Below are positions 46,003 through 54,836 of a stretch of DNA of 64,000 nucleotides, in pieces (position 1 is the first letter of the stretch; each line of letters starts with the position of its first letter). A program made the position numbers and the translations under genes. The DNA is from Corynespora cassiicola. Its lineage: Eukaryota > Ascomycota > Dothideomycetes > Pleosporales > Corynesporascaceae. The stretch lies in contig JAEUWY010000023.1 of assembly GCA_022059125.1 (NCBI GenBank), positions 1,736,001 to 1,800,000 on the forward strand. Reading direction: 5' to 3'. A model generated the notes under the pieces. It made no database searches, was not told the DNA's origin, and saw only the letters and a program-made list of their open reading frames with translations.

Positions 46003-47827
46003 ATGGTGAGCGATAGCGCAGCGGCAGACAGTAATTTCGAGACTTTTGTTGATCAACTGGCGACCACTCGGCCCAGTGTCTTTGTGAATAAGGCGAATAC
46101 GGCGAGGAAAAAGGAGGGAAATGGGGAAAGCGAGGGCAACTTAGATGGCTACCCTCAGGGTTCGAAATTCTTCTTACTCACGATATCTCTTATACTCGCT
46201 GTCTTTATCATGACTCTAGACACGACTATCATATGTAAGTATTCTGTGTGGATTAGCAGAATATGAAACAGACTCTCTGGAAGATGGCTAAAAAGACCCC
46301 TAGCGACTGCCATTCCGACTATTACGTCAAGATTTCAAAGCATCGAGCATATTGACTGGTAATCCAGCGCATATCTATTGCCTTTAATGTCCCTGCAACC
46401 AACCTTCGGGAAGATTTACTCTTTTTTCCCTGTGAAGACCGTATTCATGATGGCAATGGTGATTTTTGAGCTGGACTCAGTTATTTGTGCTACAGCCCCA
46501 AATAGCTATGCGCTCATCATCGGAAGAGCAGTTGCTGGGATCGGAGCAGTAGCTGTTTACGAGGGCGGCATGGTCATCATCACTTCTGCTGTGCCACCCG
46601 ATAGGGTCAGCATATACCTTGCCACTTTGACTAGCATGAATGCAGCTGCTAGTTTGTCGGGTCCCCCATTGGGGGGACTTTTCACGGACAGTAAAAGATT
46701 AACATGGAGATTTTGCTTTGGGATTAATCTACGTAAGTCTTCTATGAGGAGAAGAGATGCTGAATGAAAGCTGAATAACATGCAGCTTTTGGTTTCGTTT
46801 CCGTTGTTGCGTTCCTGGTTTTTCATTGAGCCCGTAAGGACCAAAACGAAAATTACGGCCAAAGAGAGGTGGCTTCAGCTAGACATCCCCGGTACAATAC
46901 TATTCATCACTGGAATTTCATTATTGTTCATTGCCTTACATTTAGAAGGCAATGATTATTCTTGGAAGAATGCTCGTTGCGGTCTGTTTGGTCATCTCGG
47001 CCCTGTCTCACTTCTTTTGTGGTCCTGCAGATGCACCTTGGACAACGGTAAATATTTTCATTAATAGATAGAAGATTCTAACACCTTTATAGCGCCACTA
47101 TACCTCCGCATATCTTTCTGGACCGTAGTATTGCAGCTAGTATATTAGTAGCTGCCCTTCTATATCTTGGTGTCAATACGCACACATTCTATCTTCCATT
47201 CTATTTCCAGTCGGCAAAAGGGACCACAGCAGTTTCATCGGGGCTTCGACCTCTTCCATATACTATCAGCGTGACAACTTCAGAGCTTGTGGTTGGTGCG
47301 GCAAGCTCATTTCTTGGCATTTCCCTGCCTTTCATGTATGGGGGTACATTACTATTTACCGTAGCTGGAGCTCTGTTCTGTACACTCAGACTCGGCACGC
47401 CAACGAGAGATCTGATCGGGTACCAGATTCTTGCCGGTAATGGGGTGGTATCTAGCATGCAACTTCTATACGCGCTGCGGTCAAAGATGACGATGTTTCA
47501 GTTGACGCAACATTGAGTGTCTTTGGGCCGTTTTTCGGATCCTCGATCGGAGCAGCAATAGCGCAGAACATTTTGCTAGCAAATCTCCGAGGACGGCTCC
47601 TGGAACTCTTAGATCCCGAAATGGCAGGCTCAGTTGTTGAAGCAGGGGGGTCAGGTATATCAAAAGTTGCTAATTCTTCTACCAAGCCACTGATCATGGC
47701 TTCATATAATTATGCACTTGGCAAAGTGTTCGTGATTGCGGCTGTAGCAGGAGATATGGCATTTTTGAGCACCTTGTTTATCAAGTGGAGGACGCTGAAA
47801 GGCAATGCTAAGACACAAGAGAGATGA
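46003..47827 (+). pseudogene. Broken MFS drug:H+ antiporter (DHA2-type) gene
   Basis: Pieces of a DHA2-type transporter appear in order over 1.8 kb but cannot be joined into one frame. Exon 1 (from ATG 46003 or 45994) ends in LILAVFIMTLDTTII and splices at 46235-46303 to TAIPTITSRFQ. Then TAA at 46360-46362 stands where this family has an aromatic residue (DW-stop-SSAYLLPLMSLQPTFG). An intron at 46733-46785 leads to a hydrophobic segment that shifts frame in the T5 run at 46819-46823, before IEPVRTKTK. Frame changes again near 46974 (before VAVCLVISALSHFF) and near 47472 (before VKDDDVSVDATLSVFG). Family landmarks remain: GRAVAGIGAVAVYEGG and YLPFYFQSAKG. The function would have been efflux at the plasma membrane. 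No working product is expected unless these are sequencing errors. Confidence 0.85.
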
Positions 47828-48398
47828 AGAGGCCGTAAAAGAGACATAAGCGACACGGAGTCACAGAATTAAATGTGTATACATAGAAAAACTTTGGAAA
47901 ACTTTAATTTTTCGCGAACTACTCCTTGCATTATCATTACATCAAGGAGGGATCCCTTCATGATTCCTTGATGTCGCATTATTCCGCTCCTATATGATTG
48001 ACCAATTAGATTCGCCAAGGCTTATGTTCACACTATCAGAGTGATAATCATCGGTAGCATGGAGCCCAACACGGGGACTCGCGGGCCGACGATCGTCAGA
48101 CAATTTGATTTACCCGCGACTCTCTCACGCCTTTCGGCTCACTCGACTAGGCAAAATGCAGGGTGAGACAGGGTTGGTGACGTTCTTGTTTGTCTTTCAT
48201 GACCAGGGACAGTGTTGGGAAGTTGCCAAGAACACTTGACTAGCATGGATTTAGGCATATCGCCGAAATATCTGCCCAAGGCCATGTGCGGCGTAGCAAC
48301 AATAAGGGAAGGATAGGGTCAAAAATGCGATTCTATTCTTTCTATCGAGTTTCCATTGATCTTTTTGCAATTTTGTTGCTATCAATCAATTCATAATT
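47828..48398. other. Intergenic region upstream of the paraoxonase-like gene
   Basis: 571 bp between the broken MFS gene and the next plus-strand gene. No TATA box or gene recognised. Confidence 0.5.
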
Positions 48399-49838
48399 AT
48401 GGCGCCGGGGACCAAATCCGCCCTGGCCATCGCCTTTTTAGCAGCCGCGTATCAGTTCTGGGCCAAACACTTCATTTTTAGTCTCTTAGGTATAGGAAGA
48501 GAGGTTGAATCCATCGAAAATTTCCCCTTCAACTGTCGAAGGGTGGTGAATAAACAATTGGAAGGATGCGAGGACCTTTGGCTCGACGAGGCTGGTCGAG
48601 TGCTCTATGCAGCCTGCTCAGGAAGTATCGCACGAAGCCAGTGGAATCCAGGGTATGTCCAGTGCAGCTCCTTTAATTCAAATGCATCAAAGATACATTC
48701 AAAGGGAATTAATCTCTAAGAGTTCACAGCATGTCCAAGTTTAACCTCTCTGGACGTCGAACCGAAGGATCGGAACTTATGGCAATTTACATAGATCATC
48801 CGATAGAAGAAGGGTTCCGTATGCATAAGATAACTCCCGTATCTTACAAGGGCACCGCCGGTGATACAAGGCTGGATTTGGTAGGATTTGACGCGGAGAA
48901 GAAGGGAAATTCTCGCCTTCGGTTCTGGCTTATTAATCAGCGACCACCTGTGGACACCAAGGGAAATTATCTGGATGCAACAAAGATTGGCGTCAACGTT
49001 ACTGTTGATGTATTTGAATACACGAAAGGGGCCACAGAGATGAAACATGTCAAGACGGTCTTTGATCAGAATATATACTCTGGCAATAAGCTCGCACTGA
49101 TAGGCAACGATGATTTTGTCCTTACAAACGACCACTCTGGCAAAGGTTTGTGGGATCTTTCTTCAGGCCCCACTGATAGTTTGCAAACACTAACTCTCTT
49201 TAGTCGGATTTGTTAGTTGACCTTCTTATATCCTCCTGATACATATTCTAATATTTTAACAGAGAAAAGAGTTGGATATGATGCTGGGTGGAGGGAACAT
49301 CGCTTTTTGCCCTTCCACTGGCCCTTGCCACCAAGCAAGCAAGACTAATACAATGAGATTTCCGAACGGTTTGGTTCGTGGAAACGACTCGTTGATCTAC
49401 GTTCCATTCGTATTCGAAAACTTCATTGGTGTTTATCGCTTAGACTCACAGACTCGAAAGTTAGTCGAAGTGGACCGAATCGTTGTGGGAATGCCAACTG
49501 ATAATCTTTCTGTCGACTCGAACGGGGATATCTGGACCGGCAGTATGCCCAAATTACTGGAAATCGTAGCTGCAGTTGAGGATCCACTCCATAATCTAGC
49601 CACCAGCACCATTTGGAAGATAAGTCAGGATAAGAATCGGAAATATACAGTGACCAAGATTCTCGAGGATAAAGAAATGAAAGTCATCAGTGCTGTCACA
49701 ACAGCAGTTCATGATGTCAAGACTGGGAGACTTTTTCTGGGCGGTGAGTCCTTCATTCTATTAACAGGATGTGATCACAGACTTATTATCATTCCAGGTG
49801 TCACAACTCCATGGTTGACTGTATGCGAAAAGAAGTGA
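48399..49838 (+). CDS. Paraoxonase/arylesterase-like six-bladed propeller enzyme
   Basis: Five exons (48399-48652, 48730-49145, 49204-49211, 49263-49743, 49798-49838) give 399 aa; exon 3 is only 8 nt. A hydrophobic N-terminus (SALAIAFLAAAYQFW) serves as signal anchor, as in vertebrate PON1. Motifs matching the PON calcium ligands are visible: CEDLWLD (Glu-Asp), TNDHSGK (Asn), NGLVRGNDSLIYV (Asn) and TDNLSVDSNGDIWTG (Asp-Asn). The end (GVTTPWLTVC) also matches PON-type proteins. PONs hydrolyse, and can form, lactones and aryl esters with Ca2+. Inside a polyketide cluster, a lactone or ester step on the product, or self-protection, is a fair inference. It converges on the DapA-family gene. Confidence 0.85.
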
Positions 49839-50173
49839 TATTTTTTAGATACTCTAAAAACGTTCTAAGGGCTTTCTGGAGAGATTCTGTCAAACCAATT
49901 GCTCATTCCAATATCTTTTTTATATAGTATATCATAGTTCAAAAACCATGTTGTTGGGGAGTATGGGGGCGGCCTGAAAAAAAAAAACGCCAATGGCATA
50001 CAGGCCAGTATATTCTGTTCAATTGATTGATTGATTGGATTGATTCATAAAATTGCTAAGGCTTCATGGAAAAAAGTTCTATTTCGTGTTCCGTACCAAT
50101 ATAATAGCACATGATCAATTATATCTCCATATTCTAGATGGGTATAGCCCCCCTCTGTTGTCTATTAGGAGGA
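49839..50173. other. Convergent 3' region with simple repeats
   Basis: 335 bp, AT-rich, with an 11-base A run at 49977-49987 and an ATTG tetranucleotide repeat at 50022-50046. No gene. Confidence 0.55.
50022..50046. repeat. ATTG microsatellite
   Basis: Four direct ATTG units followed by imperfect GATTGATT copies, in the 3' flank between two convergent genes. Confidence 0.7.
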
Positions 50174-51112
50174 TCAGAGAGTTTTCTCATACTGTGCAAG
50201 CTCGTCTAAAAATCCATGAATGTTGGCTTTTACAGCATCCCCAACAGGACGATAAGGCCTCCTCGGCTTCAACTTTTGTTCCGCGTTGTCGATTCCCGCC
50301 GCAGGAGCACTGTAGCGAGACACGGCATATTTCACACTGGCAATTCCAGCTTTAGTTCCACTTTCAGCGAGGGCTGCTTTCCTATGAAGCTCGAGGGCTT
50401 CAGCTTGTTTTCCGCTGGTCCACAGCTCGTATATACGCGAGAGAGTCTTGGGAAAGCTGTTGGCAAAGGCTGAGATACACCCGTGTCCTCCGACGGCGAG
50501 GCCACCGATCAGAAAGTCGGCTTGTCCCGCGTAGGAAACAAAAGAATCCTGTGGAAGTTCGGCAGCTAGACGAGTGATTTTTGCGACGCTGCCGCAGGTC
50601 AATTTGACGCCGACAATCTTCCCAGGATGGCGCTTCGCAAGAGCAGCAATGGTGACGGAATCAAGATCGACTCCGTTACATACGGCTGGGAAGTTGTAGA
50701 TAACGATTGGAAGGGAGCTCTTCTCGACAACCTCGTCGTAAAATCCTTCTACTACTTCTTTTGTGGTAGCGGCTCCGAAATAAGCCGCTGGCAATAGAAG
50801 GCCAAAGTCTGCGCCAGCCTCGACGGCATCCTGGATGAATTCAAGAACTTGAGCAACCGAATGTCCGCTGACACCACACATCAACTGGAAGTCTGGGCCT
50901 ACAGCCTCTCGCGCCGCTGCTATAAGCGCCCGTCGTTCTTCGCGGGTCAAGAGAAAGGTCTCCGCATTGGTTCCGAGAATTACAAGGCCAGCAAGCCCAG
51001 TAGTCGATAGGTACTTGAAGAACTTCTTTTGTGATTCTAGATCAAGTTTTCCAGTCTCAGGGTCGAAATAAGTTACGGAAGGGGCCCAAACCCCGGCTTT
51101 AGGGATGGCCAT
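50174..51112 (-). CDS. DapA-family (dihydrodipicolinate synthase-like) aldolase
   Basis: Single exon, 312 aa from the ATG at 51112 (MAIPKAGVWAP); an upstream TTG extension was rejected. This is a (beta/alpha)8 class I aldolase. GLVILGTNAETFLLTREER matches the pyruvate-binding loop, VIYNFPAVCNGVDL carries the catalytic Tyr, and VGVKLTCGS carries the Schiff-base Lys. The C-terminal LKPRRPYRP is typical of the fungal group annotated as dihydrodipicolinate synthase or 4-hydroxy-2-oxoglutarate aldolase. These enzymes make or cleave pyruvate aldol products. Fungi make lysine by the alpha-aminoadipate route, so true DapA work is unlikely. It could act in the metabolite cluster or in breakdown of keto-deoxy sugar acids. 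No signal peptide. Confidence 0.88.
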   Translation of the reverse strand: MAIPKAGVWAPSVTYFDPETGKLDLESQKKFFKYLSTTGLAGLVILGTNAETFLLTREERRALIAAAREAVGPDFQLMCGVSGHSVAQVLEFIQDAVEAGADFGLLLPAAYFGAATTKEVVEGFYDEVVEKSSLPIVIYNFPAVCNGVDLDSVTIAALAKRHPGKIVGVKLTCGSVAKITRLAAELPQDSFVSYAGQADFLIGGLAVGGHGCISAFANSFPKTLSRIYELWTSGKQAEALELHRKAALAESGTKAGIASVKYAVSRYSAPAAGIDNAEQKLKPRRPYRPVGDAVKANIHGFLDELAQYEKTL

Positions 51113-52342
51113 GATGGACAAACAAGGGTACAATGAAGTATTCGGCTATTTTTGATGTCGAATTTGACAATTGAAGATATGGAGGAGCTCGAAGAATGTA
51201 TAGGTGTTGCGGATGAGGTATGCAGAGCTGTGATTCATGGAGATGAGAAGTGGCGTGAAGCGGGGTATTTATCGGAACTCATGTCGGAATCGGAATGCCT
51301 CTGATAGATGCCGTGCATATCCGGCCGGGGGCGCGGTTTTCCCGCCCATCCGTCGGCGCTAACCGGAACTGTTATCCGAGAGTGGCCCAAAAGTGAACCA
51401 CCATTGGCAAATGACTAGTGATGCCCAGAGAATATACTTGGCGTTTGCACAAAGTGTGCGCTGAGGTGGTCAGCTTTGACATATACAGTCGAGGGTTTTC
51501 CGGCGCGCTGATTACTCTCCAGTCCGTCCGATGAGCTATCATTAAGTTTGCCTGCATGGACCGACGAGCTTCCTGGAAGTTTAACCACTTCTTATATCGC
51601 CTCTACAGAACGTCAACATCGATAGGTGTCCCCAAAAGATGTGTATAGTTGTTGTGCAGTCAGTCGAAGTCAGCCATGTAGTTAACGACACTCGAGGTAT
51701 GGGGTTTGTTCCACCAACATCTTTTCCGTAAACAATACGAAGCATGTAGCGGATTAGGTTCGTGCTAATCAAGACATTCTTTAGTAGAAAATCGGAGCCA
51801 TCCGAAAGAACAGTCCAAACAAGGCATTTGACACATGTTGGTCCTAATAGGTCAGCGTCGTATTGTACAGAGCATCCCATGCTCCTAAGCATCAACCCCA
51901 GATGCGGTGATCATTCAAACATTCTGTCCCTACCATCAAATCAGATGCTTTCTATTCAGGCGGTAAGAGTTATTCAGCTGGCTGGCAGAAACAACTAGTA
52001 GTCCATCTTCAAATCCGCCATATCAGCCATATCAGCCAGCGCGCAATGGAACTTGATTAGATTTTTTGAAATCTCGAAGTTCGAGTGAGAATTACAGTAT
52101 TTGAAGTGGCAGCTTAATTGCAGGTGTATATTCCGCACCGGTTCCGCTGTGATGGAAGATTCGCATGCATGCTGTAAGTCGGCTCCCCGGACTCCGAAGA
52201 AACGTCCGCTGACAAAGCTCGCCTCTATAGATTGCGCCATCAATAGACATTATTCACTCAACTTGTCAGCAAACGCAGCAACCATTTGATGAATATCGAA
52301 TGCTACACATTCCAATCGAAGACATCAACAAGATACTCAATC
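51113..52342. other. Divergent intergenic region, aldolase / FAD monooxygenase
   Basis: About 1.23 kb without a credible gene. Contains a short direct repeat near 52018-52037 (CATATCAGC repeated). It separates two outward genes. Confidence 0.5.
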
Positions 52343-53530
52343 ATGACTGCCAAGCCCATTCTGATAGCAGGTGCCGGCATTGCCTCACTCTTATTCGCTC
52401 GCTCGCTCCTCCGCTCCAAGATTCCTTTTCTCATCTTTGAAAGAGACGCATCCATTATTTTTCGCGCCCAAGGATATCGACTACGTCTTTCCAACGAGGG
52501 TCTTGCCGCAATTGAGTCAGTCCTCGGTCCCGAGGATTTCCAGAAATTTTACGACCAATGCGGAAAAACCGGGGGCGCCGGCTTTGCCGCTATCGATCCA
52601 CTCACAGGAGAAACGTTAGGTGTTGAGCATCCAACTGTCGCAAAGGAGTCGCTTTCATCACGAGAAGGCAAGATAGTTGGAATCTCAAGAGGCGATATGC
52701 GAAAGATATTCCTAGAGGGTAGCGAGGAGTTTGTACGATGGTCGCACCACATTACGGGTTATGAAATCACCGAAGATGGAGTTCGAGTTATCTTTGCCGA
52801 CGGAACCAAGTCTGTTGAAGGGTCTTTACTGGTTGGTGGCGAAGGCATTCGATCTGGTGTGGCCAAGCAACTGTCTGGTGGAAAAATCAAAGTGTATGAT
52901 CTCGGATCACGGGGCATCCACGGCCAAGCGCCTACGAGCGCATTCAAAAATCTTGGCGAGGGAGTCTTTCGCTTTGCTGACGAGAAAACCCATCCAGACG
53001 GGGGTAAGGTTTTACTTATCACAAATGTGCGCGCTGGCGACATGGACGACCCAGACATGGAATTCGGGTGGACGATGGTTGGGTCGCCAGGTGTGATCCA
53101 GGCCCCGAATGACAACTACACCATCGTTGGAAAGCCTGCTGCCGACATCGCAAAGTCCCTCGCTGCACCATGGCATGCGCGTGTAAAGCCTCTTTTTGAC
53201 CAAATGAACGAGTCGGAAGCGGCTTTTTGGAAGATTACATGCTCTTCACCAGACGGCGTACCGGAGTGGTCAAACGAACCTCGCGTTACCATCATTGGAG
53301 ATGCAGCCCACACCATGACTCCGGCTGGTGGAATAGGGGCGAACACCGCTGTGAGAGACTCGGACCTTTTGGGAAGACTCCTCGCAGAGGCAGGCGGCTT
53401 CCGAAGCGACATTACAGCCAGGTATGAAAAGGAAATGCGAGTGTATGCAAGTGAAGCAGTCAAATCAAGTTACAGTCAGGCTGAATCAACTTTCGGCGTG
53501 AAGATTGATGAGAATACGCCAACAGTTTAG
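52343..53530 (+). CDS. FAD-dependent monooxygenase (UbiH/PHBH type)
   Basis: Single exon, 395 aa. The Rossmann dinucleotide-binding motif follows the start at once (ILIAGAGIASLLFARSLL), with Ser in place of the last Gly, which is frequent in fungal members. ERD follows the second strand (FLIFERDASIIFRAQGYRL). The middle carries a GISRGDMRKIFLEG segment, and the second FAD motif is TIIGDAAHTMTPAGGIGANT with the family GD-x-AH-x-P pattern. Such enzymes hydroxylate or epoxidise aromatic or polyene substrates using NAD(P)H and O2. The ATG at 52343 was preferred over 52289 because the Rossmann strand begins directly after it. It is the rightmost gene that fits the polyketide cluster. Confidence 0.9.
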   Translation: MTAKPILIAGAGIASLLFARSLLRSKIPFLIFERDASIIFRAQGYRLRLSNEGLAAIESVLGPEDFQKFYDQCGKTGGAGFAAIDPLTGETLGVEHPTVAKESLSSREGKIVGISRGDMRKIFLEGSEEFVRWSHHITGYEITEDGVRVIFADGTKSVEGSLLVGGEGIRSGVAKQLSGGKIKVYDLGSRGIHGQAPTSAFKNLGEGVFRFADEKTHPDGGKVLLITNVRAGDMDDPDMEFGWTMVGSPGVIQAPNDNYTIVGKPAADIAKSLAAPWHARVKPLFDQMNESEAAFWKITCSSPDGVPEWSNEPRVTIIGDAAHTMTPAGGIGANTAVRDSDLLGRLLAEAGGFRSDITARYEKEMRVYASEAVKSSYSQAESTFGVKIDENTPTV

Positions 53531-54311
53531 AGGACATAAAAGTACTTGGTTCTTTCAACATCGATACTATGTGGACAGTCAATATGGGATTGGTAACGAA
53601 TGCTTTTTAAGACTTTTTCATGGCCTCAATACATTTAGAATTTCTTTAGAAATAGTTATCTCATGTTTCAACGCGCGATGAAAGATCATGGCTTCTTGTT
53701 TGCTTTCTTAATCGGCAGTGATGTCACTAGGGTCTTTCTGAACTCACATGACGTACTGACGCATAGCATCAATTTATCTGTAACGCAAATTAAGGCGCCT
53801 GCTCAAGTGCCAAGTTTTCCAATATCTTTAGTAAAAAGCCAAGCAGGCTTCACAGGTCTTCTCGTATAGCCTAATACCATCTTAACTCAGATCAGAGTGC
53901 TATGAACATTTCTAGCTAACTATTAACTCGGAAAGCTCTTACGATGCCTTTCAAATACATCTATTTGGTTTTCTATGAAAATTCCAACAAAACCTTAGTT
54001 TTGGATGGATTATCTTACATTCCCCGAAGGGACACGCGGATTGCGTTGTGCAACCTTGGCGAGGTATTTGTTTCACGAAGTTCACTTCTACCGGTACGGA
54101 CAAGACCAACTCAAAGTGCAAGTTGTATACAAATCTTGGGTATTAGTGAATCTGACAGCGAAGATCCTTCTGCTGACCGGTAGTTGACTTCCTCCTAGAT
54201 GCGATCCTCCTTATAAGTATTCCATCTCTAGCGCAACAGCATCACACATCATCTGCTCGCTTTTCTCCTTCTTTTTCACGCCTTCCTTCTTCATATAAGA
54301 ACAATTCAATT
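53531..54311. other. Intergenic region and promoter of the small secreted protein
   Basis: 781 bp, AT-rich, only short frames. TATAAG at 54212-54217 and a CT-rich stretch (54255-54295) precede the next ATG. Confidence 0.5.
54212..54217 (+). promoter_or_regulatory. TATA box of the small secreted protein gene
   Basis: TATAAG about 95-100 bp upstream of the ATG at 54312, followed by a pyrimidine-rich tract typical of strongly expressed fungal genes. Confidence 0.45.
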
Positions 54312-54536
54312 ATGCGTCACCACCTTATTCTTGTGGCACTGGCAACGGCTGTGCTTGCCGCCCCAAACCCCGAGCCTGCACCAATGCCTCAACAATATAC
54401 AGGCCCATGCGTACCGAGCAACTGTGGCGCGAGTGGAAAAGTTTGTGGGCTAGGCTGGTTGTGTGTTTCATACCCTTCACACACTGATCGAAAAGGATGC
54501 ACATGCACTACCGGGAAGTTGAAGAAGTTTGCTTGA
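54312..54536 (+). CDS. Small secreted cysteine-rich protein
   Basis: Single exon, 74 aa. A signal peptide (MRHHLILVALATAVLA) is followed by a Pro-rich stretch and six cysteines at 33, 38, 45, 51, 63 and 65, pattern C-x4-C-x6-C-x5-C-x11-C-x-C. The mature protein is ~57 residues and basic at the end (KLKKFA). Size, secretion and cysteine content fit the broad class of fungal small secreted proteins, which includes effectors and antimicrobial peptides; no known fold is recognised, so no function is assigned. The gene is real by its start context, TATA box and CT-rich leader. Confidence 0.75.
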   Translation: MRHHLILVALATAVLAAPNPEPAPMPQQYTGPCVPSNCGASGKVCGLGWLCVSYPSHTDRKGCTCTTGKLKKFA

Positions 54537-54836
54537 GGTTAGATTCTTTACTCTAGCTGGTGTGGTGATGTTGACAGGCTAAGATATGTTTGTTTTATAC
54601 GCGGGAGCATGGAATCAGAGGAATAGAATTCAATATTTGAATATGTTCGAAGATGGCCACCTCGTATTCATAGGCCGTATCATATTTTAAGTTTTCTTAT
54701 GCGCGAGAGGTTCCAACTAGTAGTCGAAATAATCATCAAGCGTGTTGAGGTGTAGTTTCACGATTCATAATCAGGCATAGAAATAAATCTTATATTCAAT
54801 GACAGGATATCTAAACTACAATTCCCCCAGCATAAA
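54537..54836. other. Convergent 3' region
   Basis: 300 bp between the small secreted protein gene and the GH43 gene, AT-rich, no feature. Confidence 0.5.

Noticed and set aside
51113..51133. Upstream extension of the aldolase
   Set aside because: It would start at TTG; the ATG at 51112 directly precedes the conserved first strand.
54005..54187. Short frame containing FPEGTRG, like a PlsC acyltransferase motif
   Set aside because: Only 60 codons with no other acyltransferase motif in any frame nearby; likely chance.
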